A stretch of DNA of 13,049 nucleotides from JACQNR01 sp049515175 (GTDB taxonomy: Bacteria > Acidobacteriota > Terriglobia > UBA7540). The stretch lies in assembly GCA_049515175.1 (NCBI GenBank), contig JBEKUI010000114.1:1-13049 (forward strand), in the 5' to 3' direction. A model generated the notes under the pieces. The model was not told the origin of the DNA, searched no databases, and saw nothing but the letters and a program-made list of their open reading frames with translations. Shown here in pieces: positions 7,074 to 12,638 of the stretch. The position numbers and the translations under genes are program-made. Position 1 is the first letter of the stretch. Every line of letters starts with the position of its first letter.

Positions 7074-8045
7074 TCAGAGGGGGACGGGTGTGGTATCGAC
7101 AATCTCGCGTAGGATAGCTTCGGCCTGGTCGCCCTTCTTGAGTGTGGAGACGTAGCGCGAGCTGACCACGCAGCGGTGGGCGAGCACGGGCAGAGCAAGG
7201 CGTTTGAAATCGTCGGGGATGCAGTAGTTCCGTCCCTCGACGAGGGCCAGCCCCTGGGCGGCGCGGTAGAGCATCATTGACCCCCGCGGACTGACGCCGA
7301 GGCTCAGGTATTCGTGTTGCCGCGTCTTCTCGACGACGGCGAGTGTGTAGTTCACGAGGTGGTCATCCACTCTGACGCGGCGCACCGATTGCTGGATCTC
7401 CACGACTTCTGCCGCGTTCATGACCGGCTCGACCCGTGCGAGCGGGTCGGATTCGGAGAAGTTGCGCAGGATTTCCTTTTCGCTGGCAGCCGCGGGATAG
7501 CCCATCTTGAGCCGCATCAGAAACCGGTCGAGCTGCGATTCGGGCAACGGATAGGTGCCATGGTGCTCGATGGGGTTCTGAGTCGCGATCACCATGAAGG
7601 GCTGCGGCAGCGGGTAAGTGTGGTTGTCCGCCGTCACCTGGTTTTCGTTCATCGCTTCAAGCAGCGCGCTTTGGGTCTTGGGTGTAGTGCGATTGATCTC
7701 GTCGGCGAGCACGATGTTGGCAAAGATAGGACCGGGGCGGAATTCGAAGCGCTCCGTCTGCTGGCTGAAGATGCTGATGCCGATGACATCCGAAGGCAGC
7801 ATGTCGGACGTGAACTGAACGCGCTGAAAGGCGCAATTGAACGAGCGCGCCAATGAGTGCGCGAGCGTCGTCTTGCCCACGCCCGGAACGTCTTCGATGA
7901 GCAGGTGGCCCCGCGCGAAGAGCGACACCAGCGCCAGTTGGATGATCTCGTCCTTGCCGCGGATGACGCTCTGGATGGATTCCTGGAGCCGCGTGAGGAG
8001 TTCGGCGGAAACGGGCGCCTGGTTGTTCAGGTCGGTTTTGCTCAT
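7074..8045 (-). CDS. MoxR-family AAA+ ATPase
   Basis: A 323-residue cytoplasmic AAA+ ATPase. Walker A is EDVPGVGKTTL (51-61), Walker B N-I-V-L-A-D-E-I-N-R (110-119), sensor 1 A-T-Q-N-P (154-158), and L-D-R-F (172-175) carries the usual conserved arginine. The C-terminal lid has S-P-R-G-S and the P-D-D-F-K-R-L-A motif. Length is normal for the family. MoxR ATPases act as chaperone-like remodellers, usually for von Willebrand A/DUF58 proteins encoded beside them, which is what follows here. Start ATG 8045 is supported by family length; its ribosome site is weak. The gene is divergent from the tRNA-Val at 8114. Confidence 0.95.
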   Translation of the reverse strand: MSKTDLNNQAPVSAELLTRLQESIQSVIRGKDEIIQLALVSLFARGHLLIEDVPGVGKTTLAHSLARSFNCAFQRVQFTSDMLPSDVIGISIFSQQTERFEFRPGPIFANIVLADEINRTTPKTQSALLEAMNENQVTADNHTYPLPQPFMVIATQNPIEHHGTYPLPESQLDRFLMRLKMGYPAAASEKEILRNFSESDPLARVEPVMNAAEVVEIQQSVRRVRVDDHLVNYTLAVVEKTRQHEYLSLGVSPRGSMMLYRAAQGLALVEGRNYCIPDDFKRLALPVLAHRCVVSSRYVSTLKKGDQAEAILREIVDTTPVPL

Positions 8046-8086
8046 CAGCTGCGGGCCGCGCCGGGCGCCGGTCTAGACCTTCGGGC

Positions 8087-8092
8087 GATAAT
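8087..8092 (+). promoter_or_regulatory. possible -10 element for tRNA-Val
   Basis: GATAAT matches the sigma-70 -10 consensus at five of six positions and lies 21 nt before the mature tRNA, in an AT-rich patch within a GC-rich spacer. No good -35 is visible 16-18 nt upstream, so the call is tentative. Confidence 0.3.
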
Positions 8093-8113
8093 TTGTTATC
8101 TTGAAAATTTGCC

Positions 8114-8188
8114 GGGCGGTTAACTCAGCGGTAGAGTGCTATCCTCACACGGTAGAAGTCACAGGTTCGAATCCTGTACCGCCCACCA
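8114..8188 (+). tRNA. tRNA-Val, anticodon CAC, CCA encoded
   Basis: A complete cloverleaf. Acceptor stem GGGCGGT pairs with ACCGCCC. The D-arm is ACTC-AGCGGTA-GAGT. Anticodon stem CTATC/GGTAG encloses loop CTCACAC with anticodon CAC at 8146-8148. Variable loop is AAGTC, T-arm ACAGG-TTCGAAT-CCTGT, and the 3' end ACCA (8185-8188) is encoded. Reads GUG codons. An intrinsic terminator follows at 8227-8254. No integrase lies beside this tRNA. Confidence 0.97.
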
Positions 8189-8226
8189 TTTCCCCCTGGA
8201 TTCCGGCCCGACGGCTCATTCTAACC

Positions 8227-8254
8227 AAAAGCGGCGGGCGTCGCCACGCTTTTT
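8227..8254 (+). terminator. rho-independent terminator after tRNA-Val
   Basis: AAAAGC and GGCG (8227-8236) pair with CGCC (8242-8245) and GCTTTT (8248-8253), with a 5-nt loop and a 2-nt bulge, and the stem runs into TTTTT. A GC-rich stem followed by a U-tract 39 nt after the tRNA is a typical intrinsic terminator. A 12-bp palindrome TGCAGCGCTGCA follows at 8258-8269. Confidence 0.75.
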
Positions 8255-8425
8255 CCATGCAGCGCTGCAAGCGGGGGCCGATGTAGGTGAAATCACGGTA
8301 TCTCTCTCGCTGTAGTCTCTAGCGTGGAGGGCCGCGGGGAAGCAAAGCCAGCGAGTCGGTGTTAGTATCGTGGTTGCACGGTCGGCGCGCTTGGGTTTGA
8401 TGGTGTTCCTCGCCGGGAGGCTTGG

Positions 8426-9508
8426 GTGCTGAGAATTGGAATCGTGGGACTTGCGCAAGTCGGGAAGACGACGCTTTTCCGGACTCTGACGCACGCGCAT
8501 GGCACCGGGCTCGGTTCTGGCCGCCCGGAGGCGCACGTGGGAGTTGTGCATGTGCCGGACGCGCGGCTCGACCGCCTGTCGGCGATGTTCCAGCCCAGGA
8601 AGACGATCTACGCGAGCGTCGAATACGTGGATACTCCGGGGAGCGTGATAGAGCTGGCGCGCTCCGGCTTGCAGGCCGCCACACTGCGCGACATGGATGC
8701 CCTGGCGCACGTGGTGCGAGCTTTCGAGGACGTGGCACTGCCGCCGGAGGGCGGTTCCGTTGATCCCCGGCGCGACATCGAAAACGTTGAACTCGAACTG
8801 GTCCTCTCGGACCTGGCTTCGGTTGAGAAGCGGCTGGAGCGTCTTGAAAAGGACATCAAGAAGCAGAAGAATCCGGGACTCGAAAAAGAATATTACATCC
8901 TCGAACGGTGCAAGGAGGCGTTGGAGAAGCAGACGCCGCTGCGGGAGCTGGAGTTCCCGCCCGACGAAGAGAAGCTGATCCGCGGGTTTACGTTCCTCTC
9001 TTCCAAGCCGATGCTCTACGTGCTGAACCTGGGCGAGCAGGATGCGGCCAAAGCAAACGCTGCTGACGAATTCGCCGCGCAGGCGGGGCTGAAGCAACGC
9101 CCGAAGACCGAGGTCACGGCGGTGTGCGGAAAGGTGGAGGCGGAACTCGCCGAGCTCAGTGACGCCGAGGCGGCGGAATTCCTGGCCAGCTACGGACTCA
9201 GCGAGTCGGCGGTGGCGCGGTTGATCCGTTCGAGCTACCACCTGCTGGGCCTGATTTCCTTCTTCACAGTCGGCGAGGACGAATGCCGCGCCTGGACGGT
9301 CCGCTCGGGTACGCCGGCGGTCGAGGCGGCGGGAGCGATTCATACGGACCTGCAAAAAGGATTCATCCGTGCTGAAGTCGTCCGCTACGATGAGTTGATT
9401 AGCGCCGGCGGCCTGGCCGAGACTCGACAGCACGGCACACTGCGCTTGGAAGGGAAAGAGTACCTGGTCAAGGATGGCGAAATCATGCACATCCGGCATT
9501 CGGGGTAA
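8426..9508 (+). CDS. YchF-type (Obg-related) P-loop NTPase with C-terminal TGS domain, divergent
   Basis: 360 residues, close to the usual YchF length. P-loop GLAQVGKTT at 8-16. The nucleotide-specificity motif N-L-G-E (201-204) is the YchF N-x-x-E form, which lets these proteins prefer ATP over GTP, rather than N-K-x-D. A helical insertion lies at 120-170. The C-terminal TGS domain (about 275-358) carries the characteristic A-W-T-V-R-S-G-T-P and G-A-I-H-T-D-L-Q-K-G-F-I-R-A-E-V. Odd: the switch II region reads V-D-T-P-G-S (68-73) instead of D-I-A-G-L-V, and the glycine-rich G-E-G-L-G-N loop after it is missing or shortened. YchF/OLA1 proteins bind ribosomes and are linked to stress responses. 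GTG start with ribosome site GGGAGG (8415-8420). Probably a paralogue of the housekeeping gene; that gene is not in the window. Confidence 0.88.
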   Translation: MLRIGIVGLAQVGKTTLFRTLTHAHGTGLGSGRPEAHVGVVHVPDARLDRLSAMFQPRKTIYASVEYVDTPGSVIELARSGLQAATLRDMDALAHVVRAFEDVALPPEGGSVDPRRDIENVELELVLSDLASVEKRLERLEKDIKKQKNPGLEKEYYILERCKEALEKQTPLRELEFPPDEEKLIRGFTFLSSKPMLYVLNLGEQDAAKANAADEFAAQAGLKQRPKTEVTAVCGKVEAELAELSDAEAAEFLASYGLSESAVARLIRSSYHLLGLISFFTVGEDECRAWTVRSGTPAVEAAGAIHTDLQKGFIRAEVVRYDELISAGGLAETRQHGTLRLEGKEYLVKDGEIMHIRHSG

Positions 9509-9513
9509 AGAGC

Positions 9514-9588
9514 AGTGACGAGTGACAAGTGAAAAGCGGACTTGATTGTCTGGCACTTGTTCATCACTCATCACTCGTCGCTCGTCAC
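9514..9588. repeat. inverted pair of heptanucleotide arrays
   Basis: Left arm: three heptamers of AGTGAMR type (9514-9534: AGTGACG, AGTGACA, AGTGAAA). Right arm: four heptamers (TCATCAC twice, TCGTCGC, TCGTCAC; 9561-9588). The arms are roughly reverse complements: AGTGACGAG (9514-9522) pairs with CTCGTCACT (9581-9589), and ACAAGTG near 9526 with CACTTGT at 9554-9560. A long imperfect hairpin could form between the YchF-type stop and the ZIP start. There is no T-tract, so it is not a standard terminator. Confidence 0.85.
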
Positions 9589-9591
9589 TGT

Positions 9592-10332
9592 ATGACTTAT
9601 CTCTGGATCAGCCTGATTCTCGGTCTTGTGGCCGGCCTCGCCAACCTGTTTGGCGGGGCGATCGTGACCGCTCGCCCGTGGAGCCGCACGTTTCTTGCCT
9701 ATTTCATCGCCCTCGGTTCCGGCTTCATGCTGGCGACGGCGATCACGGAGATGGTGCCGGAGAGCTTCCGCCTGGCGCCGAGTCTCGCGCCGCTGCTGAT
9801 CTTGGTGGGGTATTTCATCGTCCACATTTTTGAGCATTCGATGCCGGCGCACTTCCACTTTGGCGAGGAAACTCATCACGATGAGTTTTTGAACCCTGCA
9901 ACCGCCTACACCGCGCTGGGCGGCCTTACGATCCACACTTTTTTCGACGGCGTCTCGATTGCCTCCGGCTTCCTGATCTCCAACTGGCTGGGAACGGTAA
10001 TCTTCGGCGCGGTGATCCTTCACAACATTCCGGAAGGATTCACCATCGCCTCCGTCATGAGGGCGGCGGGAAAGAGTCGCAATGCCGGCCTGTGGGCCGC
10101 GACGGTTCTGGGGATTTCACGAATCCTGGGGATCTTGGCCATGGCACTCGCACAGCAATTTGCCAGTTACGGCCTGGCGCTCTCGGCGGGTGTGACGCTT
10201 TACGTTGCGGCCTCCGACCTGATTCCCGAGGTCAACAAGAAACCGGGGCCAAAGATTGCGCTTACTGTAGCGGCGGGCGTGGCGCTGGTACTTCTCCTGC
10301 GCCTGATCTTCTTTGGGCAAGTTGCACCGTGA
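9592..10332 (+). CDS. ZIP-family divalent metal transporter
   Basis: 246 residues. Membrane segments at about 3-25, 36-53, 66-82, 108-130, 134-157, 168-188, 190-208 and 222-241 fit the eight-helix ZIP topology. Metal-site motifs: H-T-F-F-D-G (115-120) in helix 4 and H-N-I-P-E-G (144-149) in helix 5. A histidine-rich loop (H-I-F-E-H-S-M-P-A-H-F-H-F then E-E-T-H-H-D-E, about 78-98) sits between helices 3 and 4, typical of a metal-sensing or chelating loop. It moves zinc or another divalent cation into the cytoplasm. The ATG at 9592 is preferred over an upstream in-frame start at 9529 because it begins with the first membrane helix. It follows the heptamer array directly and has no visible ribosome site. 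Confidence 0.92.
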   Translation: MTYLWISLILGLVAGLANLFGGAIVTARPWSRTFLAYFIALGSGFMLATAITEMVPESFRLAPSLAPLLILVGYFIVHIFEHSMPAHFHFGEETHHDEFLNPATAYTALGGLTIHTFFDGVSIASGFLISNWLGTVIFGAVILHNIPEGFTIASVMRAAGKSRNAGLWAATVLGISRILGILAMALAQQFASYGLALSAGVTLYVAASDLIPEVNKKPGPKIALTVAAGVALVLLLRLIFFGQVAP

Positions 10333-10339
10333 CCGGCGC

Positions 10340-10360
10340 TGGAACGTGGAAATTGGAAAC
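10340..10360. repeat. heptanucleotide array, 3 units (TGGAAAN type)
   Basis: TGGAACG, TGGAAAT and TGGAAAC lie head to tail 8 nt after the ZIP stop codon. A second short pair, CCAACAA and CCAGCAA, follows at 10420-10433 in the same spacer. Confidence 0.75.
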
Positions 10361-10451
10361 TCGTAGAGCTGAGAGCCAGAACACTCGACAGGTGGCCGTC
10401 GGCTGCGGGTAATGGAAGGCCAACAACCAGCAACGGGCTCCTGGCAGGCCC

Positions 10452-10486
10452 ATTCTGGCTTCTGTATTCTGACTTCTGACTACTGC
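10452..10486 (+). repeat. heptanucleotide array, 5 units (CTTCTGN type)
   Basis: Five consecutive heptamers: ATTCTGG, CTTCTGT, ATTCTGA, CTTCTGA, CTACTGC. The consensus is MTTCTGN. The array ends one 7-nt step before the ATG of the scaffold gene. Same unit type as the 6966-6986 array read on the minus strand. Confidence 0.85.
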
Positions 10487-10493
10487 ATTTTTC

Positions 10494-10850
10494 ATGTATT
10501 CCGAAAGAGTCCTCGACCATTTTCACAATCCGCGCCATGCGGGCGAGCTGGACGACGCCACGGCGGTGATTGAGGTCACGAATCCTGCCTGCGGCGACGT
10601 GATGAAGTTGTGGGTCGTGGTTCGGGACGGACAGGTGGCCGACGCGAGATTCAAGGTGGAGGGCTGCGTGCCCGCCGTGGCCTGCGGGTCCTGGCTCACC
10701 GAGTGGATCCTCGGAAAGCCCCTGGCGGATTTGTCGTCTCTCCTCCCCCAGCAGATTGCAGCGGCTCTCGACGGTTTACCCCAGGCGTCGCAACACGCCG
10801 CTGTCCTCGCCTCCGATGCTCTGAAGCGTCTCCTTGAAGAGCTGGTGTAG
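10494..10850 (+). CDS. IscU/NifU-like iron-sulfur cluster scaffold protein, third cysteine missing
   Basis: 118 residues covering a whole IscU/NifU N-terminal-type domain. Visible landmarks: start M-Y-S-E-R-V-L-D-H-F-H-N-P-R-H-A-G (1-17), N-P-A-C-G-D (30-35, Cys33 and Asp35), V-E-G-C-V-P-A-V-A-C-G-S (55-66, Cys58 and Cys64), and the C-terminal H-A-A-V-L-A-S-D-A-L (101-110). In classic IscU the last motif is H-C-S-x-L-A-x-D-A, so the third cluster cysteine is Ala102 here, while an extra Cys64 is present. Classic scaffolds assemble Fe-S clusters with a cysteine desulfurase; no desulfurase or other Isc/Suf gene is in the window, so this is a stand-alone copy that may have another role. No clear ribosome site: the ATG follows a heptamer array. 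A GC-rich hairpin follows the stop. Confidence 0.87.
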   Translation: MYSERVLDHFHNPRHAGELDDATAVIEVTNPACGDVMKLWVVVRDGQVADARFKVEGCVPAVACGSWLTEWILGKPLADLSSLLPQQIAAALDGLPQASQHAAVLASDALKRLLEELV

Positions 10851-10869
10851 GGGAGGGCTTCGCCCTCCC
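10851..10869. terminator. strong hairpin between convergent genes, possible terminator
   Basis: GGGAGGGC (10851-10858) and GCCCTCCC (10862-10869) form a perfect 8-bp stem with a TTC loop immediately after the scaffold stop codon. It lies between that gene and the converging zinc-ribbon gene. No U-tract follows on either side, so it may be a weak or rho-assisted terminator, an mRNA-stabilising 3' stem, or one copy of a dispersed repeat. Confidence 0.5.
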
Positions 10870-10910
10870 GTGTCGCGCGAGTGAGTCGTGCGCTTTGCGC
10901 GGTCACGCGT

Positions 10911-11408
10911 TCATCCCTGCGCAGCCGGGAGTCCTTTCAGTTCATACGCGCAATGCGGGCAGAAGGCATCACCGGCCTGGACGACGTGCGCACACTTCGG
11001 GCAGGCGGGGTGCAAGTTGTATTTGCACTGGGGGCAGTAGTTAAAGTTCGGATGGACCTGCGCGGGGCATTGCGGACATTTCACCAGCAGGGGCTGGCGG
11101 AGCAGGAAGTAAATAATGAATCCGATAGCGTTGGGGATCAACAACACCAGGACCGCCCAAACGGCCGAATTCATGCGGCGGCGCCTGGCGTCGCGGATCA
11201 CGTAGCCGAGAAGCAAAAGCCAACCAGCCATGACCATGAGCAACCCGTATCCCAGGAGGAAGCTGAGCGGTTGCGGATTGTGTTTCTGAAAGAACACCGG
11301 GATGACAAACGGCGGCAGACCGAAGGCTAGAATAAGTAATGAAATGGTGAAGGCCCATATGGGGATAACCCTGAGTTCTTCCTTGATTTGAAGTTTTTCT
11401 GCGACCAT
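10911..11408 (-). CDS. membrane protein with C-terminal double zinc ribbon
   Basis: 165 residues. Three hydrophobic segments (about 17-39, 49-70, 83-103) precede four C-x-x-C knuckles: CPQC 111-114, CPQC 125-128, CPKC 136-139, CPHC 150-153. These make two zinc ribbons, predicted on the cytoplasmic side. The third helix, W-A-V-L-V-L-L-I-P-N-A-I-G-F-I-I-Y, resembles the phospholipase D nuclease N-terminal (PLDc_N) membrane motif. The start at 11408 is chosen because GGGGAG precedes it by 8-9 nt; an in-frame ATG at 11438 lacks a site. It follows the anti-sigma gene by 43 nt on the same strand and is probably the third gene of the sigma operon. That hints at an envelope-stress or sensing role, which is inference. 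A run of nine G (coding strand) includes the ribosome site. Confidence 0.8.
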   Translation of the reverse strand: MVAEKLQIKEELRVIPIWAFTISLLILAFGLPPFVIPVFFQKHNPQPLSFLLGYGLLMVMAGWLLLLGYVIRDARRRRMNSAVWAVLVLLIPNAIGFIIYFLLRQPLLVKCPQCPAQVHPNFNYCPQCKYNLHPACPKCAHVVQAGDAFCPHCAYELKGLPAAQG

Positions 11409-11418
11409 CACTTCTGCT

Positions 11419-11427
11419 CCCCCCCCC
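11419..11427 (-). promoter_or_regulatory. nine-base G homopolymer overlapping the ribosome site of the zinc-ribbon gene
   Basis: Nine consecutive C on the plus strand are nine G on the coding strand. They run directly into AG and then the ATG at 11408, so the Shine-Dalgarno sequence is part of the run. Length changes by slippage would shift or alter this site. Confidence 0.5.
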
Positions 11428-11451
11428 GGCACCCTCACGGCAGAACGTTGT

Positions 11452-11943
11452 TCATCGCGCCAGTGTTGCCGGATGCCGGCTTCTTGGGGCTGCCGGTTCT
11501 CTCCGCCAGATCAGCACTGCTGCGATGACTACTGCGGGCAGAACCCACCAAATCACAAAAGCCATCATCCAAGCCGGCCTGGGGATGGCTGTCCGTTCAC
11601 CCACCCACTCCAGTTCCTGCCACACGAGGGGCGCGCTGAGCACGCCCAGCGCCCAGGACAAACCGCATGAGATCCAAAGTCCCAGCATCCGAACCCTTTC
11701 CTCGCGGAGTTCATGCGCGCGGAGCCGCACACGAAACCGCGTGGCTTCGACCAACGCCCGGTCGAGTGGAACGGGGATGGAACGCAACATTGCGACGGCG
11801 CGTTCCAGAGTTGCGGCGTGCTCAGCACATCGCGCGCAGTCCTGAAGGTGCGCCTTAAGCCATCCCCGCTCGGAAGGAGAAATACCTTCTACGCGCGAGG
11901 CCGTCAGCAACGACTCGGCTCTCTTGTGAATGTCGTCGCTCAT
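11452..11943 (-). CDS. anti-sigma factor with N-terminal zinc finger (zf-HC2 type)
   Basis: 163 residues. The N-terminal anti-sigma zinc-finger signature H-x3-C-x2-C is H-L-Q-D-C-A-R-C (His32, Cys36, Cys39), in an anti-sigma domain of about residues 5-50. Two membrane helices follow, at about 86-108 (L-G-L-W-I-S-C-G-L-S-W-A-L-G-V) and 124-146 (W-M-M-A-F-V-I-W-W-V-L). Such proteins hold their cognate ECF sigma factor at the membrane until a signal releases it. The start codon overlaps the sigma stop (ATGA at 11940-11943), so the two are translationally coupled and almost surely partners. The C-terminal tail after the second helix is short (about 17 residues), so sensing probably involves another protein or the membrane segments. 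Confidence 0.87.
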   Translation of the reverse strand: MSDDIHKRAESLLTASRVEGISPSERGWLKAHLQDCARCAEHAATLERAVAMLRSIPVPLDRALVEATRFRVRLRAHELREERVRMLGLWISCGLSWALGVLSAPLVWQELEWVGERTAIPRPAWMMAFVIWWVLPAVVIAAVLIWRREPAAPRSRHPATLAR

Positions 11944-12500
11944 GCTTGTGCTCCCCCCAGGAACTGTCGCAGGGCCTCAAGGCCCCGGTATAGACGCGCT
12001 TTCACGGTGGATAGCGGTGCCCCCACAACCTCCGAGATTTCTTCCAGCGCCATTTCCTCCTGGAATCGCAGCACCAGGACTTCGCGATAACTCGCCGGCA
12101 GGCCCGCCATCGCCGCCCCGACCCACTCGCTTGTTTCCCGCTGGGCAACACGTTCAAGAGCCGAGGGCTGATCCTGAACTATCGTTGGAGGTTGTGCGTC
12201 GGATTCGGCGTCGAGCAGGTCCAAAAACCGAGGCTGGCGCCGCCGCTGGGAGTCGATTACCAAATGTCGCGCGATGGTAAACAGCCACGATTCAAACTTC
12301 GATTTGCCGTCGTACTGACGTCCGCGCTCCAACACTCGCACCCAGGTTTCCTGAAAAAGGTCTTCCGCCGTTTCCTGGTTTCCGACCATATAGATGAGAT
12401 AACGGAATAGCCGGTACTGGTACCGCTCGATGAGCTGATCGAGGATTTCCGGGTCGCGCCGCCGCAACCCCCGGGCGATGACCTGGGTGTCCTGTTCCAT
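11940..12500 (-). CDS. ECF-type RNA polymerase sigma factor
   Basis: 186 residues from the chosen start. Region 2 includes Y-R-L-F-R-Y-L-I-Y-M-V-G-N and A-E-D-L-F-Q-E-T-W-V-R-V-L, followed by F-E-S-W-L-F-T-I-A-R-H-L-V-I-D. Region 4 carries L-P-A-S-Y-R-E-V-L-V-L-R-F, the helix-turn-helix A-L-E-E-I-S-E-V-V-G-A-P-L-S-T-V-K and A-R-L-Y-R-G-L-E-A-L. There is no region 1 or 3, as expected for ECF sigma factors. It directs RNA polymerase to its own regulon, commonly including its own operon. The ATG at 12500 matches the usual N-terminus of the group (M-E-Q-D-T-Q-V-I-A-R-G-L); an ATG at 12545 in the same frame would add 15 residues. Neither has a strong ribosome site. The overlapping anti-sigma gene is its likely controller. 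Confidence 0.92.
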   Translation of the reverse strand: MEQDTQVIARGLRRRDPEILDQLIERYQYRLFRYLIYMVGNQETAEDLFQETWVRVLERGRQYDGKSKFESWLFTIARHLVIDSQRRRQPRFLDLLDAESDAQPPTIVQDQPSALERVAQRETSEWVGAAMAGLPASYREVLVLRFQEEMALEEISEVVGAPLSTVKARLYRGLEALRQFLGGAQA

Positions 12501-12638
12501 CTCGACTTGAGCCGAATTGACAAACCAGCAAGCTGCGACGCTCATTCTAGTCTGTTATACGAATGAGGCAGCCCAAAAGACGCAGAGCAGGGAAGCTACA
12601 TGGAAGAGGAGGCAACCAGGTTTCTTCGCACAGGTTGC

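Noticed and set aside
8111..8188. tRNA-Val as a second integration site
   Set aside because: No recombinase nearby, and it is followed by its own terminator and ordinary genes.
8216..9574. 452-codon minus-strand frame opposite the YchF-type gene
   Set aside because: Spans the terminator and a spacer, shows low-complexity Arg/Gln composition, and lies opposite a gene with clear motifs.
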